Below, piece by piece: positions 42,952 through 54,092 of a DNA stretch of 64,000 nt (the stretch's first letter is position 1; each line of letters opens with the position of its first letter). The stretch lies in NCBI RefSeq assembly GCF_024166365.1, contig NC_064822.1:103970823-104034822 (forward strand). The letters run 5' to 3'. A program made the position numbers and the translations under genes. The stretch is from Elephas maximus indicus (taxonomy: Eukaryota > Chordata > Mammalia > Proboscidea > Elephantidae). Below the pieces are notes generated by a model. That model saw only the letters and a list, made by a program, of their open reading frames with translations. It searched no databases and had not been told where the DNA came from.

Positions 42952-44545
42952 TGTTGTTGTGGTAGTTAGATACCATCAAGTCACTTCCAACTCATAGCGA
43001 CTCTACATATAACAGAACGAAACGCTGCCTGGTCCTGTACCTTGCTATGTTTTAGCCCATTGTTAGAGCCACTGTGTCAGTCCATCTTCTTGAGGGTATT
43101 CCTCTTTTTCACTGATCCTTTATTTTACCAGGCATGAAGTCCTTCTCCAGGAACTCCCTCCTGATAACATGTCCAAAGTATGTGAGATGAAGTCTTGACA
43201 TCCTCATTTCTAAGGAACATTCTGGCTGTACTTCTTCAAAGACAGATTTGTTCATTCTTCTTTGGTATATTCAATATTCTTCACCTACACCACAATGTAA
43301 ATGCATCAATTCTTCTTTAGTCTTCCTTATTCGTTTGTCCAGCTTTCACACATATATGAGGTGATGAAAATATCATGGCTTGGGTCAGGGGCACCTTAGC
43401 CTTCAAAGTGACATCTTTGCTTTTGAACACTTTAAAGAGGTCTTTTGCAGCAGATTTGTCCAATGTTGCTTCCATGGGCATTGATTGTGGATCCAAGCGA
43501 AATAAAATCCTTGACAACTTCAACATTCTCTCCATTTGTCATGATGTTGCATAATGGTCTAGTTGTGAGGATTTTTGTTTTCTTGATGTTGAGGTATAAT
43601 CCATACTGAAGGTTGTAGTCTTTGATCTTCGTCATCAAGTGCTTCCAGTCCTCTTTACTTTCAGCGAGCAAGACTGTGTGATCTGCATATCGCACATTCT
43701 TAATGAGTCTTTCGCCAATCCTGATGCCACGTTCTTCTTCACATAGTCCAGCTTCTCAGATTCTCAGCATGCAGATTGAATTAGTATGGCAGAAGGATAC
43801 AACCTTGACGCACACCTTTTCTGATTTTAAACCACATGGAAACCCTGGTGGAGTGGTGGTTAAGTGCTACAGCTGCTAACCAAAAGGTTTGGCAGTTCGA
43901 ATCCTCCAGGTGCTCCTTGGAAACTCTACAGGGCAGTTCTACTCTGTCCCATAGGGTCGCTATGAGTCAGAATCAACTCGACTGCACTGTGTTTGGTTTG
44001 GTTTAGTATCCCCTTGTTCTGTTCGAACAACTGCCTCTTGGCCTATGTACAGGTTTCAAGTGAGCACAATTAAATGTTCTTAAATTCTCATTCTTCGCAA
44101 TGTTATCTATAATTTGCTATGATCCACACAGTCCAATGCCTTTGCATGGTCAATAAAACACAAGTAAACATCTTTCTGGTATTCTCTGCTTTCAGCCAAG
44201 ATCCACCTGACGTCAGCAATGATATTCCTCATTCCACATCCTTTTCTGAATCTGGCTTGAATTTCTAGTAGTTCATTGTCAATGTACTGCTGAAACCATT
44301 TTTGAATTATCTTCAGCAAAATTTTACTTGCATGTGATATCAATGCTATTGTTCAATAATTTTTGTATTCTGTTGTATCACCTTCTTTTTGAATGGGCAT
44401 GTATGTGGATCTCTCCCAGTCAGTTCGCCAAGTAGCTGTCTCCCAAATTTCTTGACATAGATGAGTGAGTACTTATAGCTATGTACCCATTTATTGAAAA
44501 ATCTTAATTGGTATTCCACCATTTCCTGGCGTCTTGAAACATAAG
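42952..44545 (-). mobile_element. 5'-truncated RTE LINE, shared position with unit C
   Basis: On the minus strand it runs from reverse transcriptase ('IADVRWILAESREYQKDVYLCFIDHAKALDCVDHSKL', 44107-44343; 'MRYADHTVLLAESKEDWKHL', 43432-43695, where the YADD box reads YADH) to the 3' terminus at 42952. Interrupted by an AfroSINE (43836-44003). Its 3' end abuts the inverted receptor-upstream segment at the same base as the RTE of unit C (53711), so both descend from one insertion. Confidence 0.82.
43836..44003 (+). mobile_element. AfroSINE in RTE
   Basis: Well-preserved AfroSINE ('ggaaaccctggtggagtggtggttaagtgctacagctgc' ... 'cactgtgtttggtttgg') dividing the RTE between 'gattttaaacca' and 'gtatccccttg'. 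The related RTE at 52010-53711 lacks it. Confidence 0.85.
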
Positions 44546-45046
44546 CCTGGCCAGCTGCTCCTAAAATGTCATGGCCTTGAAAATCCTATGGAGCTCACAT
44601 GTACACCAGCATTCATTGCAGCATTCTTCCTGGAAACAACACAAATGCCCATCAACAAATGAATGGATAAACAAAATGTGGTATATACACACTATGGAAT
44701 ATGACTCTGCCATAAAGAGAAATGAAGTCCTGATACATATCACAACATGGATGAACCTTGAAAATATTGTGCTGTGTGAAGTAAGTCAATCACAAAAAAA
44801 GGGCAAATATTGTATGATCTCACTAATATGAAACTCTTAGAGTAGACAAATGCATAGAGATCAGAGTTTGGCAGTGGTCACCAGGGGTGGAACAGAAGGG
44901 AAAGAAGGGAATCTTTGTTTAGCTAGCCTTGATTTTCTGTTTACGGGAATGGAAAATATAACAACTGATGTTGGCAATGATTGCACAACACAATTGGTAT
45001 AATTGGTTTTGTTGAATTGTAGGAGTGAAAAATGTTGAATTGCCAA
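44546..45046 (+). mobile_element. LINE-1 3' end
   Basis: 'aatgcccatcaacaaatgaatggataaacaaaatgtggtatatac', 'ctatggaatatgactctgccataaagag' and 'gatctcactaatatgaaactcttagagtagac' are classic L1M 3' UTR/ORF2-end text, running to an A-run at about 45043. First 50 bp after the RTE (44546-44600) contain AfroSINE-like scraps. The small frame at 44571-44831 is the translated L1 end, not a gene. Confidence 0.75.
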
Positions 45047-45314
45047 AAAAAAAAACCCTATGGAGTACTGTTCTACTCTGACACATAAGGGGTCTCCATA
45101 AGTCAGAATCAACTCAACAGCAACTAACAACAACAGCCTAAAGGTTGGCAGTTCAAACCCACCCAGAGACACTGCACAAGAAAGGCCTGGTGATCTGCTT
45201 TTGTAAGATTACGGCCAAGAAAACCCTATGGAGCAGTTCTACTCTGTAACACCTAGAGTTGCCATGAGTTGGAACTGACTTGATGGCAATGGGTTTGGTT
45301 TTCGGTTTTTAAAA
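45047..45314 (+). mobile_element. Two partial AfroSINEs in tandem
   Basis: A 3' half (45047-45137, 'accctatggagtactgttctactctg ... aactcaacagcaactaacaacaac') is followed directly by a nearly complete long-variant copy lacking its head (45138-45314, 'aaaggttggcagttcaaacccaccc' ... 'gatggcaatgggtttggttttcgg'). Confidence 0.75.
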
Positions 45315-45689
45315 TAAATGAATTCAAATTTTTGCACTCCTGAGATTATACATTAAAAAATTAATACATGCAATCAATCAGGTTAAGGTAAGATGGTATT
45401 GCTATTACCCTGGGGCATCCCGTATTTATAGCTAAGAGACAAAGATAATAAACTTCCTGGTGTGCCTACACATTGTCGAAAGAAAATGATTTCAATAACT
45501 GAAATCAAGGCTAAAGACTTAATTCAACTGATTGCATCAGGGAGCACCTGAAGACCAGATAAATCCCTGATTAAAGAAGGAACAGTGTTTTAATAGGGTA
45601 GGAGAAAGTTGAGGACATGCTTTTGTGGTTTTGAATTAGGCAACCATTTTATACTTCAACTAAAATTCATGGTACTTCGCACCCTTTGC
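45315..45689. other. Non-coding stretch with one half of a direct duplication
   Basis: No gene seen. 45488-45610 ('aactgaaatcaaggctaaagacttaattcaactgattgcatcagg' to 'ttttaatagggtaggagaaagttgagg') recurs as a direct repeat at 46168-46290. Outside this repeat I recognise nothing. Confidence 0.5.
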
Positions 45690-45850
45690 TCTGCTGTAAG
45701 TTTTTTAATAACTTTGACCAAGTTGATTAACATTTCTGTGACTTGGTGTCCTTATCAGTAAAATGGGGTTGATAATAAGAACCTACCTTATAGGGTTGTT
45801 ATGTGGATTAAATGATATATCCTCAGCACTTAAAAGAGTGTTTGACCCAT
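45690..45850 (+). mobile_element. MIR SINE fragment
   Basis: 'ttaacatttctgtgacttggtgtccttatcagtaaaatgggg', 'ataataagaacctaccttatagggttgttatgtggattaaatgat' is the core and 3' part of the pan-mammalian MIR consensus. Very old, non-coding. Confidence 0.7.
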
Positions 45851-45889
45851 ATAAATTAAAAACTCTAGGTTGTTTTACCAAATGTCTTA

Positions 45890-46465
45890 AAAGAGTAGTA
45901 GACCCTTCTCTTTTTCCGCTTTCACAAACTATATAGTAAATTGGATATTCACAAATACCCACTCTCCCCTCACTGTCCTTTTAGGATTAGGGTATGTTTT
46001 CCCACCTACTGAATTGGGCTTGGCCATGTGAATTGCTTTGGTCAATGGAACAAGGGTTGAAGTGACAGTGTGCCAGTTCTACTAGAAATTTTAAGAGGCA
46101 TCATGCCTTTTCATTTGCCTCTTAAATGCTTACCCTCTGACACACACAAAAAAAGAAGAAGCCTGCTCAGTAACTGAAATCAAGGCTAAATATGTATTCA
46201 GCTGATGAGCATCAGGGAGCACCTAATGACCAGGTAAATCCCTGATTTAAGCAGGGTCGGCGTTTTAATAGGGTAGGGGAAAATTGAGTTTGGGATTAAT
46301 CTTGGGTCCAAAAATGAGAGGCATGTAGAACAGAACAAAGCTGAGTCTAATGATCCTAACCAAGTGAGAACAAAGACTCAACAACTCCACATCCATGAGC
46401 AAAAAAATATGGTATAATTAATTGAGGTTTTATTTCCACAGTGAATAGCTAATACACATAACTGC
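45890..46465 (+). repeat. Old ERVL-class solo LTR, interrupted
   Basis: Left part 45890-46150 ('gggcttggccatgtgaattgctttggtcaatggaac') and right part about 46300-46465 ('gagaggcatgtagaacagaacaaagctgag', 'catgagcaaaaaaatatggtataattaattgaggttttatttcc ... agctaatacac') read as one class III LTR (LTR16/LTR33-like from memory). The middle holds the direct repeat copy 46168-46290. Fossil. Confidence 0.45.
46168..46290 (+). repeat. Direct repeat copy of 45488-45610
   Basis: About 123 bp, roughly 85% alike by eye: 'gtaactgaaatcaaggctaaatatgtattcagctgatgagcatcagggagcacctaatgacc' to 'ttttaatagggtaggggaaaattgag'. It lies inside the old LTR, 680 bp from its partner and in the same orientation. Origin unknown. 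Confidence 0.65.
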
Positions 46466-46735
46466 TGCCCCCTCATCTAGTTCCCAGTTCTAAAGCTGTT
46501 CTAGGTCCAGTGATATCCTCAGTGCCAACATTATACATCTTTCTCAACACTTTTTTCAAACTTCTCAGGTGTATTTGACTGTAGACATCAGCCCAACTCT
46601 TTGCTGTCCCTCCCTGGAATGTTTGTGCTCTTCAGAATTCTGTTTGTGGTTCACTGTTCTCTCTACTCACTCTCAGCAAGTGCCCACATCCATTCTCATG
46701 GTTTAATTTCCCACAGCAGTGGGTGGCTTTTTTTT
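46466..46735. other. Sequence paralogous to 18995-19240, no gene
   Basis: Follows the LTR end as in unit A ('agttctaaagctgttctaggtccagtgatatcc', 'ctctttgctgtccctccctggaatgtttgtgctc'), suggesting the LTR plus flank was copied together. Ends in a T-run at 46729-46739 where the second ERVL begins. Confidence 0.5.
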
Positions 46736-49700
46736 TTTTAGCATCCAAATGTTTTACAGATAAGTCCAGAGATAGTGACACTTCTTTACTAGATCCAATC
46801 AGCATAATGTCTTCAGTGTAATGGATCAGTATGATGTCTTGTGGAAGGGAAAGGCGATCAAGGTCCCTGCAGACTAAATTATGACATAGGCCTGGAGGGT
46901 GATATACTCCTGAGGTGGGCTTTGCCAGCTTAAGGCAAACTGCTTCCAGTGTTCCTTCAAAACAGGAATTGAGAAAAAAGCATTGTCCACATCAGTAGCT
47001 GCATACCAGGTACCAGGAGATGTATTAATTTGCTCAAGCAATGAAACTACATCTGGAACAGCAGCTGCAATTGAAACCACCACCTTGTTAAATTTTCAAT
47101 AATCCACTGTCGTTCTCCAACATCTATCTGTTTTTTGCACTGGCCAAATGGGTGAGTTGATTGGCGATATGGTGAGAATCACCACTCCTGCATCTTTCAA
47201 GTCCTTGATGGTGGCAGTAATCTCTGCAATCCCTCCAGGAATGCAGTAATGCTTTTGGTTTACTATTTTCCTAGGTAGGGGCAGTTTTAATGGCTTCTAC
47301 TCTTCCTACTATAATAGCTCTTTTCCTACCATAACAGCCCTTACTCCGCTTGTAAGGGAGCCAATGTGAGGGTTCTGCCATTTGCTGAGTATATCTATTC
47401 CAATTATGCATTCTGGAACTGGGGAAATCACTACAGGGTGGGTACAGGGACCCACTGGACCCACTGTAAGCCAAGCCTGAGCTAAGGCTCCATTAATAAC
47501 CTGACCTCCATATACCTCCACTCTGATTGGTGCACCACAGTAACATTTTGGGTCTCCTGGAATTAGTGTCAGCTCAGAGCCAGTATCCAATAATCCAGGA
47601 AAAGTCTGACTGTTTCCTTCTTCCCAATGGACAGTCATTCTTGTAGAAGGCCATAGATCCCTTTGGGGAAGACTGGGAGAAAGACAAACAGTATAAATTT
47701 TTGGCAATGTAGGTGGACCCTTCCTCAAGGGGACCTGACCTCCTCTTCATTCAAGGGGTTGTGGGTCTGTAAACTGATTCAAGTCTGGAAATTTATTGGT
47801 GAGCCATGACTCTCTATTCTGGAGATTTGAGTTAGACTGCCATTGACCTGACCTATAATTCTTCCACTTGTAGAGATCATGTAAATATTTAGTAGATTTC
47901 CCCTCAATTTCACTCATAGGGATACCATGCCTAAGTAGCCAATGCCATAAATCCATAGAAGTCAGATTATTATGATTTTATTTCACTCTGCTGTCTGTTA
48001 TGGTAGCCACACCCACCTTGCATTTGTCAATCGAGTGCTGCCAGTTGCCCTCTATCACCATGTGGCCCAATCAGCCCCGTTGTAGTCAGGTGTCTTAATT
48101 CAGCTAGGGTGTTCCCACTGTGAAATCGGACTTACATAAAATAGCAATCACGGCAGTCTTCAAGGATGTTGGGGCTCCCTTCACAAACTTGTTACTCACA
48201 GTTGTGGTAAAAAAAAATGTGCCCTCTGGCACTCGAGGTATGGGTCTGTGGGTCTAAACTGATAAATGTACTCTAACATGCCAATTTTCCTAAGCCTTGG
48301 GATACCTCCTTCTACAGTACCAAGGCAGGTCTGGCACTTCAATTTGATTTAGTGTAGGCCACTGCATAATCCATGCTTCAGCGACCCAACCAAATAAACT
48401 ATTGGATCCTTTCCTAACTTCTCGAGCTGAAACATTGAATGAAGAATTTGTGCTTAGTGAGCCCATATCAATAAACTCACACTGATCCAACTTTATGTTC
48501 TTGAACCATTATCCCACACCCTTAATAGCCATTCCCACACATATTGCCCAGGTTTCTGTTTGTACATGTTAGAAAAGTCAAGCAGTTCTTCTGGAGTGTA
48601 TTGTACCTCCTACTGGATCATACTTTGTACTTCACGTTTTGGGGATCACTGGGGCTTAAGTCTAGTCATAGGTTTAGAAGACAAAATAGGTGGTGGGTAC
48701 AAATGTTCTGAGAACATTCATCAATGTCTTATAAGGCATCTGTGTCAGGTGATGCACCAGGTGATGACTCAGATACCACCCCAAGCAATATCTCAAACAA
48801 AGGCTTTTCAGACATACCTGGGTTAATCTCATCAGATGGGGGTGGAGGGGCTAATGATTTTACTGTGGAGGGTGGCTTAGTAGACAAACATGGAGTAATT
48901 TCTTCAGATGGGACTGAAAGCACTGGTTCTGTTGGCAGGAGTGATTCAACAGAATTTAGGGGCTCAGCTTCCTGATTATCTGCCCATATGTTCTCATTCC
49001 AAGTTTCAGGATCCCATTTCTTCCCAATCAATACCCTCACTTTAACTTCAGACGCCATTTGAGGTTGGGAATTCAATTGGGGTTGTAATTCAGACACTGT
49101 TATGATAAGACTCTGGGTTTGGTTTTTGGCAGTATCGGCTCTGTTACTACAAGAAATAAAGCTTCCTTTCAGGGCACGGTGGCAGCTTTGAAGTCATTTA
49201 TGCAGCACTTGAGCTGTGGCTTTAAAGCCCTGATCTCATCTATTTCTTTCACCACTTTGTCTAGTGAAAGTAGGACCAACCAACCAGCTTCCTTACACTT
49301 CTCATTCTGACAAAATTGTAGAAAAGTATCAAACATGTTATCACCCAGAGCCTTACCTCTCACCAATACCTGATCTATTGATGGTGATATTTTGCATATT
49401 TTTATTGCCACCTCACACCATGGATTAGCAGTGCCCTCTTTACTACTGGAAGCAGAGTAACCAACATCTTTAAGACTAACCAGACTTGAGATCCAATTTA
49501 GAAAACGCTTCCTTATAATTTTGTTTCTCTAGAACAACTCTTGGATACCAAATATGTTAGGATGGATTCTCTAGAGAAGCAAAACCTGTGAAGCATATAA
49601 ATAGAGAGAGAGATTTATCTCAAGGAAATGGCAAACATAGTAAGTCTGGTAAGTCCCAAGTCCATGGGTCAGGCATCAGGTTGGAGGCTTCTCTTGACTC

Positions 49701-50142
49701 ATGTAGCTGCAGAGGCTGATGAATCCAAGATCAGCAAGTAAGACAACAGGCTTCTGGCTCACAGGCTGCAGAGACCGACAAATCCCAAGATGGGTGGGCA
49801 AGATGGCAGGCCACTGGCTCAAGTTCCAAGAATCAGAGGTCAGATGATGAGGAACCAAATGCAAGATCCGGAGTGAGCAAAAGCCTTCAAGCTTTGCCAG
49901 AACGTCCATATATTTTGCATGCAGGCCGCATCCCAAGGAAACTCTCCTTACAACTGATTAGCTGATCACATTGAATTACATCGTGAAGGTGATTACAATA
50001 TATCACAAAATGGAGGATGACAACATATTACATAACTGCCAAATTACATCATTACCTAACTGTCAAACTACATCATTACATAACTACCAAAGCGCTGAGA
50101 ATCAAGGCCCAGTCAAGACGACAGACAACCTTAGCCATTACA
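46736..50142 (-). mobile_element. Second fossil ERVL, truncated after reverse transcriptase start
   Basis: Minus-strand class III element with 5' LTR 49553-50142, gag about 47740-49540, protease 47270-47728 ('LLDTGSELTLIPGDPK', 'PVPECIIGIDILSKWQNPH') and the first part of reverse transcriptase 46740-47260 ('[23 protein letters not shown]'). Integrase, dUTPase and the 3' LTR are missing. Similar in layout and wording to the provirus at 1245-8973 but a different insertion. Broken in every region; ancient. Confidence 0.85.
49553..50142 (-). repeat. 5' LTR of the second ERVL (MLT2-like)
   Basis: Starts TGTAATGGCTAAGG at 50142 (minus strand) and ends 'TCTAGAGAATCCATCCTAACATA' near 49553. Contains a locally repeated 'aactgccaaattacatcattac' segment (50030-50095) not seen in the other ERVL LTRs. 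A decayed leucine-type primer site lies just inside. Confidence 0.8.
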
Positions 50143-50495
50143 ATCTTTAAATCTTGAACCAAAACTAACCCCTAAGGTCATCTTGCAGCTAAATAACAAA
50201 TGGCTCCAAAAATAATGAATGTCACCTGTAAGTACTGTGCTCCTTTAAAAAAAAAATCACCTATATGCGGCCAAATGGTCATCAATTATTTTAAAACAAA
50301 GATAAGAATGTAAGGGGGTAGGGAAGCTAGATTAATGCAAATGAAACAGCCAGAACAGAAATAATGAGAATGTTAACACATTGTGAAGAACGTAACCAAT
50401 GCCACTGAGCAACTTGTATAGAAATTGGTGAATGGGAACCTAAACTGCTGTGTAAGCCTTCACCAAAAACACAATAAAATATTATTTAAAAAAAA
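50143..50495 (+). mobile_element. LINE-1 3' end
   Basis: 'ggtagggaagctagattaatgc', 'gagaatgttaacacattgtgaagaacgtaaccaatgccactgagc' and 'ccttcaccaaaaacacaataaaatattatttaaaaaaaaaaa' match the interior and end of the L1 3'-end insertion at 37595-37933. Its A-run borders the telomere-like tract directly. Left limit uncertain. Confidence 0.6.
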
Positions 50496-50499
50496 AAAT

Positions 50500-51795
50500 T
50501 AGATTTAGGGTAAGGGTTAGGGTTAGTGTTAGAGTTAGGTTTAGGAGTAGAGGTAGGTTTACAGGTAGTTTTAGAGTTAGGTTTAGGATTAGGGTTAAGT
50601 TTAGATTTGAGTTAAGGTTATGTTTTGGGTTAGGTTCAGAGTTAGGTTTAGGGTTAGGTTAAAAGCTAGGTTTAGAGTTAGGAATAAGGTTAGTTTCAGG
50701 GTTAAGGTTAGGTTTATGTTTAGGTTTAGGATTAGGTTTTGTATTAAGATTAGGGTTAGGTATATGGTTAGGATTAGGGTTACATTTAGGGTGAGGATTA
50801 GGTGCAGGCTTAGCCTTAGGTTTAGTGTTAAAAATAGAGTTATGGTTAGTGTTAGGGCTATGGTTTGGGTAAGGGTAAGATTTAGGGTAAGTTATGGTTA
50901 ACATTAGGGTTACAGTTAGCATTCAGTTTAGGGTAGGATTGGATTAGGTTTGGGTTTAGGTGTGAAGTTAGGTTTAGTTTAGAAGTAGGTTTCTGGCTGG
51001 GTTGTGATTGGTGTTTGGGGTTTAGCGTTGGCTTTTGGAGTTATAGTTTTGGGTTATGGTTTATGTAGGGTTAGAGTTTAGGGTTAGGCTATGGTTTAGG
51101 GTTAGAGTTTATGGTTTATTGTTTTGTATTTAGGTTTGTATCAGGTTTAGGGTTAGCAGTTAAGGTTGTGGTTGTGGTTGGGGATTAGAGTTAGTGGTTG
51201 GTTTGGTGTTGGGGTTGCGGTGGAGGTTAGAGATTAGGTGTTAGGGTTTTAGTTAGGGTTAGAAGTTAGGATTAGGGCTTAAATTTTAGGTTTGTGTTGA
51301 GGATGGATATGGATTTGGGTTTTGTTTTTGATGTTAGGTGGTAAAGGTTGGGGTTGGGTTTAGGAAAGAGTTAGGGTTAGGCTTTAGGATTTTGAGCTAG
51401 GGTTAGTATTAGAGTTATGGTAAGGGTTATGGCAGGGGGTTGTAGTTTACGGATTAGGGTTAGGGGCCAGGGTTGTGTTGGGTTGTAGTTGAGTTTAGTA
51501 GTCGGCAGTTTGGGGTTAGGCTAAGGGTTAGGTTTTTGAGTGAGGGTTCGTGTTTGGATTTCATATTTTGGGTTGGTGTTGTTTTGGTGTGAATTTAAGG
51601 GTTAAAGATTAGGGGTTTGGATTGGAATTAAGATTACATTTAGGCTAACATTAGCTTTTGTTTAGAGTTAGGTTTTATGTTAAGGCTAGGCATGGTGTTG
51701 GTTAGGTTTAGGGTTAGGTTTAGTTTTAGGTTTAATGTTAGGGTTAGGTTTGTCGTTAGGTTTATGGACAGGATTATAGTTATGATCAGGGTTAC
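50500..51795 (+). repeat. Degenerate interstitial telomere-like repeat tract
   Basis: About 1.3 kb built almost wholly from TTAGGG-like hexamers and variants (TTAGGT, TTAGAG, TTTAGG, GTTAGT). Perfect GGTTAGGGTTAG runs occur near 50515, 50645, 51065 and 51705. The G-rich strand is +. Degeneration rises in the middle (51000-51560), where TTGGGG- and GTTTGG-type variants dominate. The Arg/Val-rich + frame at 50620-50901 and its Pro/Asn-rich complement are translation of the repeat. A-rich at both edges (L1 poly-A on the left, 'aaaaaataataaataaatg' on the right). Confidence 0.88.
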
Positions 51796-51819
51796 ATAGA
51801 AAAAATAATAAATAAATGA

Positions 51820-52009
51820 AAAATCAGCCACTGAAAACCCTATGAAGCACATTTCTACTCTAATACACATGGGATCTCCTGGAGTCTAAAGTGACTGAAC
51901 AGAAACTGGTTTAATCTGATATTAAGAAATAAATTAGATCTGGATTTAACTTCTCTCAAATAATCATGTTTGAAAACCAAAAATCCAAACCAATATTCAT
52001 GAAGTCAAT
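51820..52009. mobile_element. AfroSINE scraps before the unit C RTE
   Basis: 51828-51910 ('actgaaaaccctatgaagcacatttctactctaatacacatggg') is a forward AfroSINE 3' half. 51975-52018 ('aaaaatccaaaccaatattcatgaagtcaattctaactca') reads like a reverse AfroSINE 3' end. Both are partial and decayed. Confidence 0.5.
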
Positions 52010-53711
52010 TCTAACTCAGTACGTTGACAGGGAACAGCCAAAAACTCAAGCTGGATGCAAAAGAGGACGTGGAATGAGGGATACCATTGCAGATGTTAGA
52101 TGGATCTTGGCTGAAAGCGGAGAATACCAGAAAGATGTTTACCTGTCTTTTGTTGACTACGCAAATGTATTCGACTGTATGTATCATAACAAATCATGAG
52201 TAACGTTGCAAAGAATGGGCATTCCAGAACCCTTAATTATGCTTATGCAAAACCTGTACATAGATCAAGAGGCAGTCTTTCGAACAGAACCAGGGGATAC
52301 TGTGTGGTTTAAAATCAGAAAATGTGTGTGTCAGGGCTGTATTTTTCACCATACTAATTCAATCTGTATGCTGAGCAAAGAATCCAAGAAGCAGGCGTAC
52401 ATGAAAAAGAATGGGCATCAGGACTGGAGGAAGACTTACTAACAACCTACAATCCACAGATAACACAACCTTGCTTGCTAAAACCGAAGATGACTGGAAA
52501 CACTTAAATGATGAAGATCAAAGACTGCAGCCTTCAATAGGGATTACACCTAAACATAAAGAAAACAAAAATCCTCACAACTGGACCAATAAGCAACATC
52601 ATAACAAATGGAGAAAATATCAAGTTGCCAAGGATTTTACTTCACTTGGATCCACAGTCAGTACCTGTGTTAGTCATCTAGTGCTGCTATAACAGAAATA
52701 CCACAAGGGGACAGCTTTAACAAAGAGAAGTTTATTTCCTCACAGTAAAGTAGGCTGAAAGTCCAAATTCAGAGCGTCAGTTCCACCGGCCTTCTCATCA
52801 ATCTTCCCCTGGACTAGGAGTTTCTCCTCGCAGGCACCCCAGGTCCAAAGGGCGTGCTCTGCTCCCAGTGCTTCTTTCTTGGTGGTATGAGGTCCCCAAC
52901 TCTCTGCTCAATTCCCTTTCCTTCTATCTCTGGTAAGATAAAAGATGGTGCAGGCCACACCCCAGGGAAACTCCCTTTACATTGGATCAGGGATGTGACC
53001 TTAGAAAGGGTGTTACAATCCTACCCTAATCCTCTTTAACATAAAATTATTATCACAAAATGGAGAACAACCACACAATACTGGGAATCATGGCTTAACC
53101 AAGTTGACACATGTTTTCGGGGGACACAATTCATTCCATGACAATGCCCATGGAAGCAGCAGTCAAGAAATCAAACAACATATTGCACTGGGCAAATCTG
53201 CTGCAAAGGACCTCTTTAAAGTGTTCAAAAGCAAAGATGTCAGTTTGAGGTCTAAGATGCACCTGACCCAAGCCATGGTATTTTCATCACCTCAAATGCA
53301 TGCGAAAGCTGGAATAAGGAATACTGAAGAAGAATTGATGCATTGAATTATGGTGGTGGTGAAGAATATTGAAAACACCACGGACTGCCAGAAGAACGAA
53401 CAAGTCTGTTTCGTAAGAAGTACAGCCAGAATGCTCCTTGGAAGCAAGGATGGAAAGACTTTATCTCAAGTATTTTGAACATGTTTTTAGGAGGGACCAG
53501 CCTTTGAAGAAGGACTTCATGCCTGGTGAAGTAGAAGATCAGCAAAAAAGAGGAAGACCCCCAAGGAGATGGATTGATACAGTGGCTCTAACAGTGCTCA
53601 AACATAGCAAGGATTGTGAGGATGGCGCAGGGCCAGAGAGAGTTTTGTTCCATTGTACATAGGTTGTACATTGAGTCAGGACCAACTCAATGGCACCTAA
53701 CTACAACAACA
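52010..53711 (+). mobile_element. 5'-truncated RTE LINE upstream of unit C
   Basis: Forward RTE from mid reverse transcriptase ('RDTIADVRWILAESGEYQKDVYLSFVDYANVFDCMYHNKS', 51966-52199) to the end 'caatggcacctaactacaacaacaacag'. Split by the solo LTR 52666-53143. It abuts unit C at the same base as the RTE at 42952-44545 abuts the inverted copy. Broken by frameshifts; the YADD region reads 'STDNTTLLAKTEDDWKHL'. Confidence 0.82.
52666..53143 (-). repeat. Fossil MaLR-like solo LTR in RTE
   Basis: Reverse copy of the same LTR family, about 478 bp (+ strand TGTGTTAGTCATCTAGTGC to CATGACA). It interrupts the RTE between 'ggatccacagtca' and 'gcccatggaagcagcagtcaag'. Flanks GTACC and ATGCC are a decayed candidate 5-bp duplication. 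The related RTE at 42952-44545 lacks it. Confidence 0.82.
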
Positions 53712-53877
53712 ACAGAACCTGAAGGACCAATCGTTTTTCTAGGGTGGGTTATCTTTTCTCTCAATTAATCATTATAGTGGGCAATCCTTTTGTGAATATG
53801 AGAAAAACTCTTACATTAGAACATAACCTGAGCCTCAGTATTGTGTCATAGCTCAGCTCCTTTAAGAATTCCTAAGG

Positions 53878-54092
53878 ATTGTGGGCAGCTCCTGTGCAGA
53901 GGTGAGATCAGAAGGCAGAGGGGGACAAGGAGCCGTTGAATGGACATGGGAAATACAAGGTGGAGAGGAGGAGTGTGCTGTCACATTATAGGGAGAGCAA
54001 CTAGGGCCACACAACAATGTGTGTATAAGTTTTTGAATGAGAAACTGACTTGAATTGTAAACTTTCATTTACAGCGCAATTAAAAAAAAGAA
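53878..54092 (+). mobile_element. LINE-1 3'-end insertion, unit C only
   Basis: 215 bp ending 'gaattgtaaactttcatttacagcgcaattaaaaaaaag', target duplication AAGAATTCCTAAGG (53864-53877 and 54093-54106). Closest relative is 38137-38436. Units A (10392) and the inverted copy (42800) have the empty site. Confidence 0.82.

Noticed and set aside
50620-50922. Arg/Val-rich protein on + and Pro/Asn-rich protein on -
   Set aside because: Both are translations of the telomere-like hexamer repeat and carry no independent coding signal.
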